Assembly (NCBI GenBank): GCA_947628405.1
Contig: CANQZR010000002.1
Location: forward strand, 1-49,774
From: an uncultured Clostridia bacterium
GTDB lineage: Bacteria > Bacillota > Clostridia > Oscillospirales > Ruminococcaceae
Reading direction: 5' to 3'
Length of the DNA stretch: 49,774 nt
The notes beneath the pieces were generated by a model, which saw only the letters and a list, made by a program, of their open reading frames with translations, was not told the origin of the DNA and did not search any database. How positions within the stretch are numbered: position 1 is the first letter of the stretch; each line of letters opens with the position of its first letter. The position numbers and the translations under genes were made by a program. Below are positions 34,300-42,270 of the stretch, piece after piece.

Positions 34300-35262
34300 A
34301 TGGCGGAAGTTGTAATCGGTCTTGAAAATATCGACCATGCTTTATCCCTTTTCGGAAGTTATGACGAAAATATCAATCTTCTCCAAAGGCAATATGGCGT
34401 AACAATACTCAACCGCGGAAGCGATATCCGCATCAGCGGAAATGAAGAAGCCGTGTCCAAGGCTAAATCTGCTGTTGAAACGCTTATTTCACTTATAAAA
34501 AAGGGCGAAACGATCAATGAACAGAATATCAGATATGTAAGTTCTATGGTAGATGAAAATTCAATGCAGCAGATAACAGAGCTTGCCGACGGAGGTATCT
34601 GCGTTACGACCGGAGGAAAGACTGTAAAAGCAAAAACTCTCGGTCAAAAAAAATATGTGGACGCTATATCAAAAAATACTATTGTTATGGGAGTGGGTCC
34701 TGCCGGTACCGGAAAGACCTATCTTGCAGTCGCAATGGCGGTCAAGGCTTTCAAAGCACATGAAGTAAACAAGATCATTCTCACACGGCCTGCCGTTGAA
34801 GCGGGAGAAAAGCTGGGATTTCTTCCGGGTGATCTCCAGAATAAAGTCGATCCGTATCTTCGTCCGCTTTATGACGCTCTTTTTGATATGTTCGGAGCAG
34901 AGACATTTGCCAAGCATATGGAGCGCGGAAGTATAGAAGTAGCTCCTCTGGCGTATATGAGAGGACGAACGCTTGATGATTCATTTATTATACTTGACGA
35001 AGCACAGAATACTACAAGAGAACAGATAAAAATGTTCCTTACCCGCCTTGGATTTAACAGTAAAATGGTAATAACCGGAGATATCACTCAGATAGATCTT
35101 CCTGACAGCAAGCGCTCCGGTCTTATTGATGCCATGCACATACTGAAAAACGTTGAAGATATCTGCATAACAAGATTTACAGAAAAAGATGTAGTACGCC
35201 ATAAACTTGTGCAGGATATAATAAAGGCTTACGAAAACGCATACAGAGAAAGAAGGACGTGA
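34300..35262 (+). CDS. phoH: PhoH family ATPase
   Basis: A 320-residue PhoH/YbeZ-type protein. An N-terminal KH-like part is followed by the P-loop domain with Walker A GPAGTGKT (133-140) and Walker B SFIILDEAQN (about 227-236). It is associated with YbeY and RNA metabolism in other bacteria. ybeY follows after four bases. The pgpH (7TM-HD c-di-AMP phosphodiesterase) gene found between them in B. subtilis is absent here. Confidence 0.95.
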   Translation: MAEVVIGLENIDHALSLFGSYDENINLLQRQYGVTILNRGSDIRISGNEEAVSKAKSAVETLISLIKKGETINEQNIRYVSSMVDENSMQQITELADGGICVTTGGKTVKAKTLGQKKYVDAISKNTIVMGVGPAGTGKTYLAVAMAVKAFKAHEVNKIILTRPAVEAGEKLGFLPGDLQNKVDPYLRPLYDALFDMFGAETFAKHMERGSIEVAPLAYMRGRTLDDSFIILDEAQNTTREQIKMFLTRLGFNSKMVITGDITQIDLPDSKRSGLIDAMHILKNVEDICITRFTEKDVVRHKLVQDIIKAYENAYRERRT

Positions 35263-35266
35263 TAAA

Positions 35267-35767
35267 ATGCCAAAAGTAAAGGTAATGATTGGTAATGAAC
35301 AGAAAAAGATCAAACTTCCTAAAGGGTTGAGGCCGCTTGTACGGAAATGCTGCCAAGCTGTTCTTGCTGCTGAGAACTTTGATAATCCTGCCGAAGTGAG
35401 CGTTCTTTTTGTTGACAATGAACGGATACATCAGCTCAACAAACTTTACAGAAACAAGGACAAGTCTACAGATGTACTTTCTTTCCCACTGGGAGAAAAT
35501 GGTGTATACGATATCAACAATGAAACAGGAGCATATCTTTTGGGAGATGTTGTCATTTCTATAGAAACAGCTTTAAAGCAGGCAAAAATATACGATCATT
35601 CTCTTGAAAGGGAAGTCGGATTCCTAACAGTACATTCAATGCTGCACCTTCTTGGATACGATCATGAAACGACTCCGCTTGAAGCCGCAAGGATGCACGA
35701 AAAAGAAGAAATGATCCTTGAAGAGCTTGGCTTAACACGGGACAAAGAGTTCTCGGAAATAAGATGA
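35267..35767 (+). CDS. ybeY: endoribonuclease YbeY (rRNA maturation)
   Basis: Metal-dependent RNase involved in 16S rRNA 3' end maturation and ribosome quality control. The 166 residues include the zinc motif H123-x3-H127-x5-H133 in HSMLHLLGYDHE and the typical KSTDVLSFPL. It sits between phoH and dgkA and overlaps dgkA by four bases (ATGA). Confidence 0.97.
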   Translation: MPKVKVMIGNEQKKIKLPKGLRPLVRKCCQAVLAAENFDNPAEVSVLFVDNERIHQLNKLYRNKDKSTDVLSFPLGENGVYDINNETGAYLLGDVVISIETALKQAKIYDHSLEREVGFLTVHSMLHLLGYDHETTPLEAARMHEKEEMILEELGLTRDKEFSEIR

Positions 35768-36249
35768 AAGATTTTTTTAAGGCTTTTGTTTACGCCGGAG
35801 AGGGAATAGCTGAAGCTGTTCGTTCGCAGAGAAATTTCAGATTTCATATTGTTGCTGCAATATATGTAACGGCTTTTTCGTTCTTTTTTGAATTGTCAAA
35901 AGCGGAATATGTGCTTCTTGTACTGACGTTTTCCTCGGTAATGGCAAGTGAAATGATAAATACGGCAATAGAACACGCCGTTGATCTGGCTTCAAAGGAA
36001 TACAGCAAAACAGCCAAAGCAGCCAAGGACGCCGCTGCGGGAGCTGTGTTGGTAACGGCAGTTTTTGCTGTTGTCACAGCAATAATACTTTTTGGGGATA
36101 TTGACGCTATAAAAGGCATAATTTCATACTATGCCGGAAATATACCACAGCTTATCGGGCTTATAGTATCATTTCCTATAGCATATATTTTTGTTTTTAA
36201 AGTTGGAACGAACAGAAAAAGGAAGGAAAAATATGAGCTCAAGAAATGA
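35764..36249 (+). CDS. dgkA: diacylglycerol kinase / undecaprenol kinase
   Basis: A small membrane kinase of 161 residues. In Gram-positives this family (DgkA) phosphorylates undecaprenol. The conserved block is EMINTAIEHAVDLASKEY (about 63-80) with acidic residues for metal binding, then KAAKDAAAGAVLV. An additional fourth hydrophobic segment (PQLIGLIVSFPIAYIFVF) extends the usual three-helix core. It overlaps the era start by 17 bases. The cdd gene often found here is missing. Confidence 0.93.
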   Translation: MKDFFKAFVYAGEGIAEAVRSQRNFRFHIVAAIYVTAFSFFFELSKAEYVLLVLTFSSVMASEMINTAIEHAVDLASKEYSKTAKAAKDAAAGAVLVTAVFAVVTAIILFGDIDAIKGIISYYAGNIPQLIGLIVSFPIAYIFVFKVGTNRKRKEKYELKK

Positions 36250-37147
36250 ATTTATTACTATAATAGGACGTGCCAATGCAGGAAAATCCTCGCTTTTGAA
36301 TGCTCTTACAGGAGAAAAGATAGCCGCCGTCAGCAGTAAGCCCCAGACTACCAGAACACGCATTTCAGGCATTGTTACCGAAGAAGATACACAATATGTT
36401 TTTATGGATACTCCGGGTGTACACCGCTCCAAGAACAAACTCGGAGAACATATGAACAAAGCGGTAAAAGATTCTGTTGCAGATGTTGATCTTATACTTA
36501 TGGTTTCTGACGTTACCGCTAAAATAGATGACAATGAACGCAAAATTATCGGCAGTTTCCGTAAAAGTGACCGCGTGATACTGATACTCAACAAGATAGA
36601 TCTTCTTAAAGAAAAGGAAAAGCTCGTCCCGATAATAGCGGAATACAGCAGGTTATATGACTTTGAAACGATAATTCCGGTAAGCGTTCTGCAAAATGAC
36701 GGGATCGACATAATACGGGAAGAAGTAAAAAAGTATTCTTCAGAAGGACCGCATTATTTTCCGGATACATCTTTTACCGATCAGCATGAGCAGGTCATTG
36801 CCTCGGAAATAATACGCGAAAAAATACTGGAACTAATGAATGACGAAGTTCCTCATGGCATTGCCGTTATGGTAGGTGAAATGAAAGAACGCGTCAACAA
36901 AGCCGGCGAAGATATACTTGATATCTCTGCCGATATATATTGCGAAAGAGATTCACATAAGGGAATGGTAATAGGGAAAAACGGTTCTATGCTGAAAAAA
37001 ATAGGTCAGCTTGCCCGTGAGGAACTGGAAAATTTCTTTGAAATAAAGGTCAATCTTCAGTGTTGGGTAAAAGTAAAAGAAGATTGGAGAAATAAGGAAA
37101 ATCTTATACGCAATTTCGGGTTATCAAATAATTCCACTAATATGTAG
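36233..37147 (+). CDS. era: GTPase Era
   Basis: Essential GTPase that binds 16S rRNA during 30S maturation. From ATG 36233 it has 304 residues: G1 GRANAGKSS (about 12-20), G3 DTPG, G4 NKID and a C-terminal KH domain with GMVIGKNGSMLKKIG. The ORF track starts 14 residues too early; GGAAGGA lies before 36233. It is followed by yqzL and recO, the standard order. Confidence 0.97.
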   Translation: MSSRNEFITIIGRANAGKSSLLNALTGEKIAAVSSKPQTTRTRISGIVTEEDTQYVFMDTPGVHRSKNKLGEHMNKAVKDSVADVDLILMVSDVTAKIDDNERKIIGSFRKSDRVILILNKIDLLKEKEKLVPIIAEYSRLYDFETIIPVSVLQNDGIDIIREEVKKYSSEGPHYFPDTSFTDQHEQVIASEIIREKILELMNDEVPHGIAVMVGEMKERVNKAGEDILDISADIYCERDSHKGMVIGKNGSMLKKIGQLAREELENFFEIKVNLQCWVKVKEDWRNKENLIRNFGLSNNSTNM

Positions 37148-37204
37148 TTTACAAGCGGCAATAATTATAGTAATGACTTTCATAATGTCATGGAGGTACT
37201 TACT

Positions 37205-37378
37205 ATGATAGATAGCTATGATGAAAATAAGTGGAATAAATTTGAACTCAGCGGACGTGTTATGGATTACCTTGATTATAAAGGGATACCAACAAAATTC
37301 TTTTCAAATATAAAAGGAGAACATTCCAATGCTGATGACGGCAATGGGACTTGTAATAGCGGAACGCAATTACGGTGA
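37205..37378 (+). CDS. YqzL-like small protein
   Basis: A 57-residue ORF with a good GGAGG before ATG 37205. The first half (WNKFELSGRVMDYLDYKG) resembles the short YqzL family, which lies between era and recO in B. subtilis, as here. The second half runs 50 bases into recO in another frame, and its composition (SNADDGNGTCNSGTQLR) looks unconstrained. Function unknown. Confidence 0.65.
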   Translation: MIDSYDENKWNKFELSGRVMDYLDYKGIPTKFFSNIKGEHSNADDGNGTCNSGTQLR

Positions 37379-38120
37379 AAATGATAAATTTATTGATGTT
37401 ATTACGGCAGAATACGGTGTTATCGAAATATGCGTAAAAGGCGCAAGGAAGATCCTTGGCAAAAGCAATTCGTCTACACAGCTTTTTGCCTATGCAAAAT
37501 TCTGTTTCAGCAAAAGGAATGACAGATATTATCTTAACAGCAGCGAGCTGGTACGGGTATTTTACGGTATCAGACTGGATATTAAAAAACTTGCTCTTGC
37601 TGAATATTTTGCCGAAATTGTAAGATACTGCGTTACTACCGGTCAGACTGCAAAGGATATAATGAGCCTTCTGCTCAATTCGCTGCACTTTCTTTCTGAG
37701 GATCTAAGGACCTGTGAATTTATAAAGAGCGTATTTGAAATGCGTTTTATGAGTGAGATAGGTCTGCTCCCTCAGCTGATAGGCTGCCGTGACTGCTACA
37801 AATATGAAGCCGATGAAATGTACTTTATGGTCGATCTTTGCTGTCTGCTTTGCGGTGAGCATTTTGAACGCAGGGATTTTGAAGAGAATTACTATCATAT
37901 AAGAGTTTCAAAGACTGTTCTTCACACTCTCAGGTTTATCTGTCTTGCGGAAATGAAAAGGATCTTCAATTTCCGCGTAGGAGAAACGGCGCTTAAACAG
38001 CTTAACGAGATAACCGAAAAATATATTATTTCACGTCTTAACAGAAATTTTAAGGCACTTGAATTTTACAAGCAGGTCTGTGACAGAAACGGTCTGATGA
38101 CGGTTGAAGAAAAGTCCTGA
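37329..38120 (+). CDS. recO: DNA repair protein RecO
   Basis: RecO helps load RecA in recombinational repair. The 263 residues show the N-terminal OB fold (GLVIAERNYGENDKFIDVITAEYG) and a zinc finger (CRDC ... CCLLCGEHF). AAGGAG stands nine bases before ATG 37329, inside the yqzL ORF. The arrangement with a 50-base overlap suggests coupled translation. It is preceded by era and followed by mutS2. Confidence 0.95.
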   Translation: MLMTAMGLVIAERNYGENDKFIDVITAEYGVIEICVKGARKILGKSNSSTQLFAYAKFCFSKRNDRYYLNSSELVRVFYGIRLDIKKLALAEYFAEIVRYCVTTGQTAKDIMSLLLNSLHFLSEDLRTCEFIKSVFEMRFMSEIGLLPQLIGCRDCYKYEADEMYFMVDLCCLLCGEHFERRDFEENYYHIRVSKTVLHTLRFICLAEMKRIFNFRVGETALKQLNEITEKYIISRLNRNFKALEFYKQVCDRNGLMTVEEKS

Positions 38121-38140
38121 CGTATGACCGAAAGGAGAAA

Positions 38141-38164
38141 ATGCTTGATAATAACAAAGCATAA
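38141..38164 (+). CDS. seven-codon leader ORF before mutS2
   Basis: ATG-CTT-GAT-AAT-AAC-AAA-GCA-TAA encodes MLDNNKA. It is placed exactly behind the strong GAAAGGAGA site at about 38130-38138. Its stop codon lies six bases before the mutS2 ATG, which has no ribosome site of its own. Translation of this peptide followed by re-initiation, or termination coupling, is the simple reading. It is too short for the ORF track. Confidence 0.5.
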   Translation: MLDNNKA

Positions 38165-38170
38165 AAAATT

Positions 38171-40546
38171 ATGAATAAATATTATGAAACACTTGAACTA
38201 CATAAAATACTTGAAATGCTGGCTGATGAGACCTCAAATGAACGTTCACGGGAAGCTGCGCTTTCTATAGAACCTGAAACGGATATTGATATTGTAAAAC
38301 GTGAGGTAAAAAAGACTGCCCAGGCATTTGATCTGTCTGTTAAATACGGAACTCCTGCATTTACAGCATTTAAAGACGTTCGCGGATCGCTCAGCAGAGC
38401 AAGATCCGGAGCAAATCTGACTTTAAGAGAACTTCTTGATATTGCTCAGATGCTTTATCAGATAAGGATACTTTCCGACTGGAACAAGTCCAGAGGTGAG
38501 GAAGTTACACTTCTTGACGAATTGTTTGCGTCTCTTTCTCCGGACAAGTATCTTGAAGACAAAATAAAGGATTCAATTTTATCGGAAGATGAAATTGCCG
38601 ATACGGCAAGTCCCACACTTGCCGGCATACGCCGTAAGATAGCACAGGCAGGCGCAAAGATCCATGCAAGTCTTGATGAATTGATAAAAAATTCAGATGT
38701 TCAGAGATCTTTGCAGGAAAATATAGTTACTATGCGAAACGGCAGATATGTTATTCCTGTAAAAGCCGAACATAAAGGAAATATCCAAGGATTAGTCCAT
38801 GCTGCCTCGTCAAGCGGTGCTACTTACTTTATAGAACCTATATCTGTTGTAGAAGCAAACAACGAGATACGAGTCCTTCAGGGTGAGGAACAGGAAGAAA
38901 TAGAGCGCATTATTGCTGAATTTAGCGCAGAATGTGCAGCAAGGGCAGACGCGATATCCGAAAGCTATCTTATATGTACAGAGCTTAATCTTTATTTTGC
39001 TAAATCAAATCTTGCCGCAAAAATGCGCGCCAGCGAACCTGAAATTTCCAATGACGGACGAATAGACATAAAAAAAGCACGGCATCCGCTTATTGACAAA
39101 AACAAAGTCGTTCCCGTTGATATAAAACTTGGATATGACTATCAGGCACTTATTGTCACCGGTCCAAATACAGGAGGAAAAACTGTATTGTTAAAAACGA
39201 CCGGACTGCTTACGGCTATGACTATGTGCGGACTTCTTATCCCGGCAGGAGACGGAAGTCATATATCCGTTTTCAGGAACATACTTGCAGATATAGGTGA
39301 CAGGCAAAGCATTGAGGACAGCCTTTCCACATTTTCCTCTCACATGAGCAGCGTTGTAGAGATCCTTGGCAAAGCTGACGGTGACTCACTGATATTGCTT
39401 GATGAACTGGGTTCGGGCACAGACCCTATAGAAGGCGCCGCTCTTGCAGTTTCTATCATTGATGAATTGAAAAGCAGAGGAAGTAAACTGCTTGTTACAA
39501 CACATTATCAGGAACTCAAACTATATGCCATAGAAAGTGACGGGATAGAAAATGCTTCATGTGAATTTGACATGGCAGCCATGCAGCCCACTTACAGGCT
39601 GATAATAGGTTCTCCGGGCAAATCAAACGCATTTTCCATTTCCGCAAAGCTGGGTATGCCTGAAAATATCATAATAAGGGCAAATGATCTCGTTTCTACA
39701 GAAAATCAACGTTTTGAAGAAGTTATAGCAAGGCTTGAAGCCTCCCGTCTCGAACTTGAAAAGAAAAGCAAAGAAGCTGAATCTTTAAGAAAGGAAAACG
39801 AGAAAAAACTTTCCGAGCTTGAAAAAGAACTTGAACATCTGAATAACAGAAAAGAAGACGAGATCGCTAAAGCAAGAACACAGGCTATGCGTATAGTTGA
39901 AAGCTGCCGTATGCAGGCGGACGCTCTTATGGACGAGCTGAACGAGATCAAAAAGCAAAAAGACAAAGAAAATTTTTCTCAGCTTGCAGCAAACGCACGT
40001 TCCAAAAACAGATCTGCGCTCAATAAGATGTTCGATACAGCCAATCCGATAGTAGCCGCAGAACATAAAGAATATGTTCCTCCTCGTCCGTTTAAAAGAG
40101 GAGACAATGTTATGATAATCGACATAAACAAAAAAGGGATACTTGCAAGCGATCCCGATACTTCGGGAATGGTATTTGTTCAGTCAGGAATAATGAAAAC
40201 AAAGATAAGCATAAAAAAGCTGCGCCTTATAGAGCCTGAAAAGGTGACATACCAGAATAAAAAAGTATCCACTAAAGGTGTTAAAGGAAAAATGGAACGT
40301 TCTTCGTCTATGGAGCTTGACATAAGAGGGCATGCTGTTGATGAGGGAATACATGAAGTGGATATGTTCCTTGATAATGCTGTTCTTTCCGGAATTGGGA
40401 TAGTCACTATAATCCACGGAAAAGGAACAGGAACGCTCAGGCAGGGTATACAAAGACATCTTAAAAATCATCCGTCGGTAAAAAGTTACCGCGCCGGCGT
40501 CTTTGGCGAGGGCGAGGACGGAGTTACTATAGTGGAACTTAAATAA
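38171..40546 (+). CDS. mutS2: MutS2 (RqcU-like) ATPase
   Basis: A 791-residue MutS2 protein, now seen in B. subtilis as a ribosome-collision factor as well as an anti-recombination protein. The MutS core and clamp are followed by Walker A GPNTGGKT (331-338), Walker B SLILLDELGSGTDP, a long coiled coil (about 520-610) and the C-terminal Smr endonuclease domain (LDIRGHAVDEGIHEV, HGKGTGTLRQGIQ). The start cannot lie upstream of 38165, because TAA is in frame at 38162-38164. No ribosome site lies next to the ATG. Confidence 0.96.
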   Translation: MNKYYETLELHKILEMLADETSNERSREAALSIEPETDIDIVKREVKKTAQAFDLSVKYGTPAFTAFKDVRGSLSRARSGANLTLRELLDIAQMLYQIRILSDWNKSRGEEVTLLDELFASLSPDKYLEDKIKDSILSEDEIADTASPTLAGIRRKIAQAGAKIHASLDELIKNSDVQRSLQENIVTMRNGRYVIPVKAEHKGNIQGLVHAASSSGATYFIEPISVVEANNEIRVLQGEEQEEIERIIAEFSAECAARADAISESYLICTELNLYFAKSNLAAKMRASEPEISNDGRIDIKKARHPLIDKNKVVPVDIKLGYDYQALIVTGPNTGGKTVLLKTTGLLTAMTMCGLLIPAGDGSHISVFRNILADIGDRQSIEDSLSTFSSHMSSVVEILGKADGDSLILLDELGSGTDPIEGAALAVSIIDELKSRGSKLLVTTHYQELKLYAIESDGIENASCEFDMAAMQPTYRLIIGSPGKSNAFSISAKLGMPENIIIRANDLVSTENQRFEEVIARLEASRLELEKKSKEAESLRKENEKKLSELEKELEHLNNRKEDEIAKARTQAMRIVESCRMQADALMDELNEIKKQKDKENFSQLAANARSKNRSALNKMFDTANPIVAAEHKEYVPPRPFKRGDNVMIIDINKKGILASDPDTSGMVFVQSGIMKTKISIKKLRLIEPEKVTYQNKKVSTKGVKGKMERSSSMELDIRGHAVDEGIHEVDMFLDNAVLSGIGIVTIIHGKGTGTLRQGIQRHLKNHPSVKSYRAGVFGEGEDGVTIVELK

Positions 40547-40569
40547 ATTCAGCCGATAGGTGATATTAC

Positions 40570-41205
40570 ATGAATTTTTCAGCGGCAATTTTTGATCTTG
40601 ACGGGACAATTATTGATTCCAACACGGTTTGGGCAAAGATAGACAAGATCATTCTGAATAAAAGGGGAATACCTTGTTCGGATGATTTTGCGGAAAAACT
40701 TTCTTCAATGACGTATGAAAACGCTGCGGAAGAGATGCATAAACTTGGAGTTAAAGAAAGTACGGAGGATCTTATAAAAGAGTTCAATGACCTTGCTGTA
40801 CAAGAGTATCAGAAAAATATTATCCTTAAAGCACATGTACATGAATATTTTGACGTTCTTAAAAGCAAAGGGATCAAGATAGCATTAGCAACGGCTTCTC
40901 CGGAGATCCTCTACAGACCTGTTCTTATGCGCAACAAAGTTTATGATTATTTTGATGCATTCTGCACAACATACGAAGCAGGAAAAAGTAAGGATTTTCC
41001 TGACGTTTATCTTTTAGCAGCATCAAAGATCAATGTTAAGCCGGGCGAATGTGTTGTTTTTGAAGATGTACTTAACGGCATTATCAGTGCAAAAAAGGCA
41101 GGAATGACTGCTATAGGCGTTTATGACAGATATTCTGCCGGAGACATGGAGCGTATAAAGGAAGAAGCCGATAGGTTTATTATGGATCTTTCGGAAATGA
41201 TGTAA
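40570..41205 (+). CDS. HAD-family hydrolase, phosphoglucomutase-like subfamily
   Basis: A 211-residue HAD phosphatase. The nucleophile and acid are Asp9 and Asp11 in FDLDGTIIDS, motif II is in ALATASPE, and the end has VVFEDVLNGIISAKKAGM. The helical cap after the first motif suits beta-phosphoglucomutase-like or sugar-phosphate phosphatases; the substrate is unknown. It lies 23 bases after mutS2 with AGGTGA before ATG, so it is probably in the same operon. Confidence 0.87.
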   Translation: MNFSAAIFDLDGTIIDSNTVWAKIDKIILNKRGIPCSDDFAEKLSSMTYENAAEEMHKLGVKESTEDLIKEFNDLAVQEYQKNIILKAHVHEYFDVLKSKGIKIALATASPEILYRPVLMRNKVYDYFDAFCTTYEAGKSKDFPDVYLLAASKINVKPGECVVFEDVLNGIISAKKAGMTAIGVYDRYSAGDMERIKEEADRFIMDLSEMM

Positions 41206-41223
41206 AAAAATTTGAAAAAATGC

Positions 41224-41252
41224 TTGACAAATATAAGCAGCCATGATATAAT
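41224..41252 (+). promoter_or_regulatory. sigma-A promoter of rplU-rpmA
   Basis: TTGACA (41224-41229), 17 bases, TATAAT (41247-41252), with TGA forming an extended -10. This is close to the strongest possible promoter and suits ribosomal protein genes. Confidence 0.9.
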
Positions 41253-41257
41253 ATTTA

Positions 41258-41338
41258 TTGCCGCATGTTGCAGGCTTGTTTAAGTGCGTTTTGCGCCGCC
41301 TGTCTACAGCGAGTTTATGGAAAAGGCAGGTGCCGGAA
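41258..41338 (+). ncRNA. L21 ribosomal protein leader RNA
   Basis: The 80-base leader between promoter and rplU matches the place and size of the Firmicutes L21 leader. CAGGC (41271-41275) can pair with GCCTG (41298-41302). CCTGTC (41299-41304) can pair with GGCAGG (41325-41330), which includes the likely ribosome site. The two helices share bases and exclude each other. Control by L21 is the family proposal. Confidence 0.72.
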
Positions 41339-41653
41339 ATGTACGCGATCATCGAAACAGGCGGAAAGCAGTATCAGGTCAAGGAAGGCGACGAGATCTT
41401 TGTTGAAAAGCTCGATGTTGAAGCTGATGATACTGTTACCTTTGATAAGGTAATTGCCGTAGGAAAGGACAGCGGTCTTGACGTTGGTTCTCCTTATGTA
41501 GGAGGCGCAGCTGTTGAAGCTAAGGTGCTCAAGAACGGTAAGTCCAAGAAGATAACTGTTTTCACCTACAAGCCCAAGGAGGGCTCTACTCACAGAAAAC
41601 AGGGTCACAGACAGCCTTACACAAAGGTTCGCATTGACGCTATCAAAGCGTGA
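41339..41653 (+). CDS. rplU: 50S ribosomal protein L21
   Basis: L21, 104 residues, standard length. [25 protein letters not shown] and [16 protein letters not shown] are diagnostic. The ORF track adds 27 codons from the leader; ATG 41339 is the family start. rpmA follows after 42 bases. The prp (ysxB) gene usually found between rplU and rpmA in Firmicutes is not there. Confidence 0.98.
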   Translation: MYAIIETGGKQYQVKEGDEIFVEKLDVEADDTVTFDKVIAVGKDSGLDVGSPYVGGAAVEAKVLKNGKSKKITVFTYKPKEGSTHRKQGHRQPYTKVRIDAIKA

Positions 41654-41695
41654 TCCACAAATGAGTTTATTTTCCGTACTGGAGGTGTATTCTTA

Positions 41696-41950
41696 ATGGC
41701 ACATAAAAAAGGTATGGGCTCCACCAAAAACGGCAGAGATTCCGAATCGAAACGTCTTGGTGTAAAAAGAGCTGACGGACAGCATGTTCTTGCAGGTAAT
41801 ATTATCGTAAGACAAAGAGGTACTCATATCCATGCCGGAACAGGCGTTGGAAAGGGTTCAGACGATACGCTTTTTGCAATGGTAGACGGCAAGGTAAAAT
41901 TCGAGAGAGTTGGTCGTGACCGCAAGAAAGTAAGCGTTTATACCGATTGA
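41696..41950 (+). CDS. rpmA: 50S ribosomal protein L27
   Basis: L27, 84 residues, near the peptidyl transferase centre. It begins [19 protein letters not shown]. Most Firmicutes L27 carry about nine extra N-terminal residues removed by the protease Prp; they are absent here. GGAGGTG precedes the ATG. obg, often next in the operon, is not here. Confidence 0.98.
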   Translation: MAHKKGMGSTKNGRDSESKRLGVKRADGQHVLAGNIIVRQRGTHIHAGTGVGKGSDDTLFAMVDGKVKFERVGRDRKKVSVYTD

Positions 41951-41954
41951 TTTC

Positions 41955-41991
41955 AGATCCTGTTGTATTCTTGTACAACAGGATCTTTTTA
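41955..41991 (+). terminator. intrinsic terminator after rpmA
   Basis: AGATCCTGTTGTA, a six-base loop, TACAACAGGATCT is a perfect 13-bp stem followed by five T including the closing base. Confidence 0.92.
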
Positions 41992-42007
41992 TTTATGAAT
42001 TGAATTT

Positions 42008-42088
42008 TTTACAGGGGAAACACTTGGATCTTCCGAAAAAGTGGATTCCGTCGGAATTAGATGTTTTGAAAGTTTTGGACCCTGTAAA
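42008..42088. other. possible structured RNA or small inverted-repeat element
   Basis: The 320-base gap between rpmA and engB holds a terminator, a promoter and this 81-base block. TTTACAGGG and CCCTGTAAA are its perfect 9-bp ends. Inside, GAAAC/GTTTT and ATC+TTCCGA / TCGGAA+GAT can form further stems. It could be a small RNA domain or the remnant of a miniature mobile element. I do not recognise it. Confidence 0.4.
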
Positions 42089-42144
42089 TTCATTATTGAG
42101 TTTAAATACAATATGACAGAATTGTACAATTTTTTTAAAAGCAC

Positions 42145-42173
42145 TTGAAACTCCGCGAATAGTATGATATAAT
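42145..42173 (+). promoter_or_regulatory. sigma-A promoter of engB-lysA
   Basis: TTGAAA (42145-42150), 17 bases, TATAAT (42168-42173), with an extended TGA. It lies 97 bp before the engB ATG. Confidence 0.85.
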
Positions 42174-42270
42174 TATTATGGATATGTATTTGGCGTTTCA
42201 CTGATTTACAATTGTTATTTACAGAAATTGCAAATTTGAACATAATTGGCATTTGTACAGGAGGCATCTC

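Noticed and set aside
41989-42267. 92-residue minus-strand ORF in the rpmA-engB gap
   Set aside because: It runs through the engB promoter and the inverted-repeat block, has no good ribosome site, and its composition is not protein-like.
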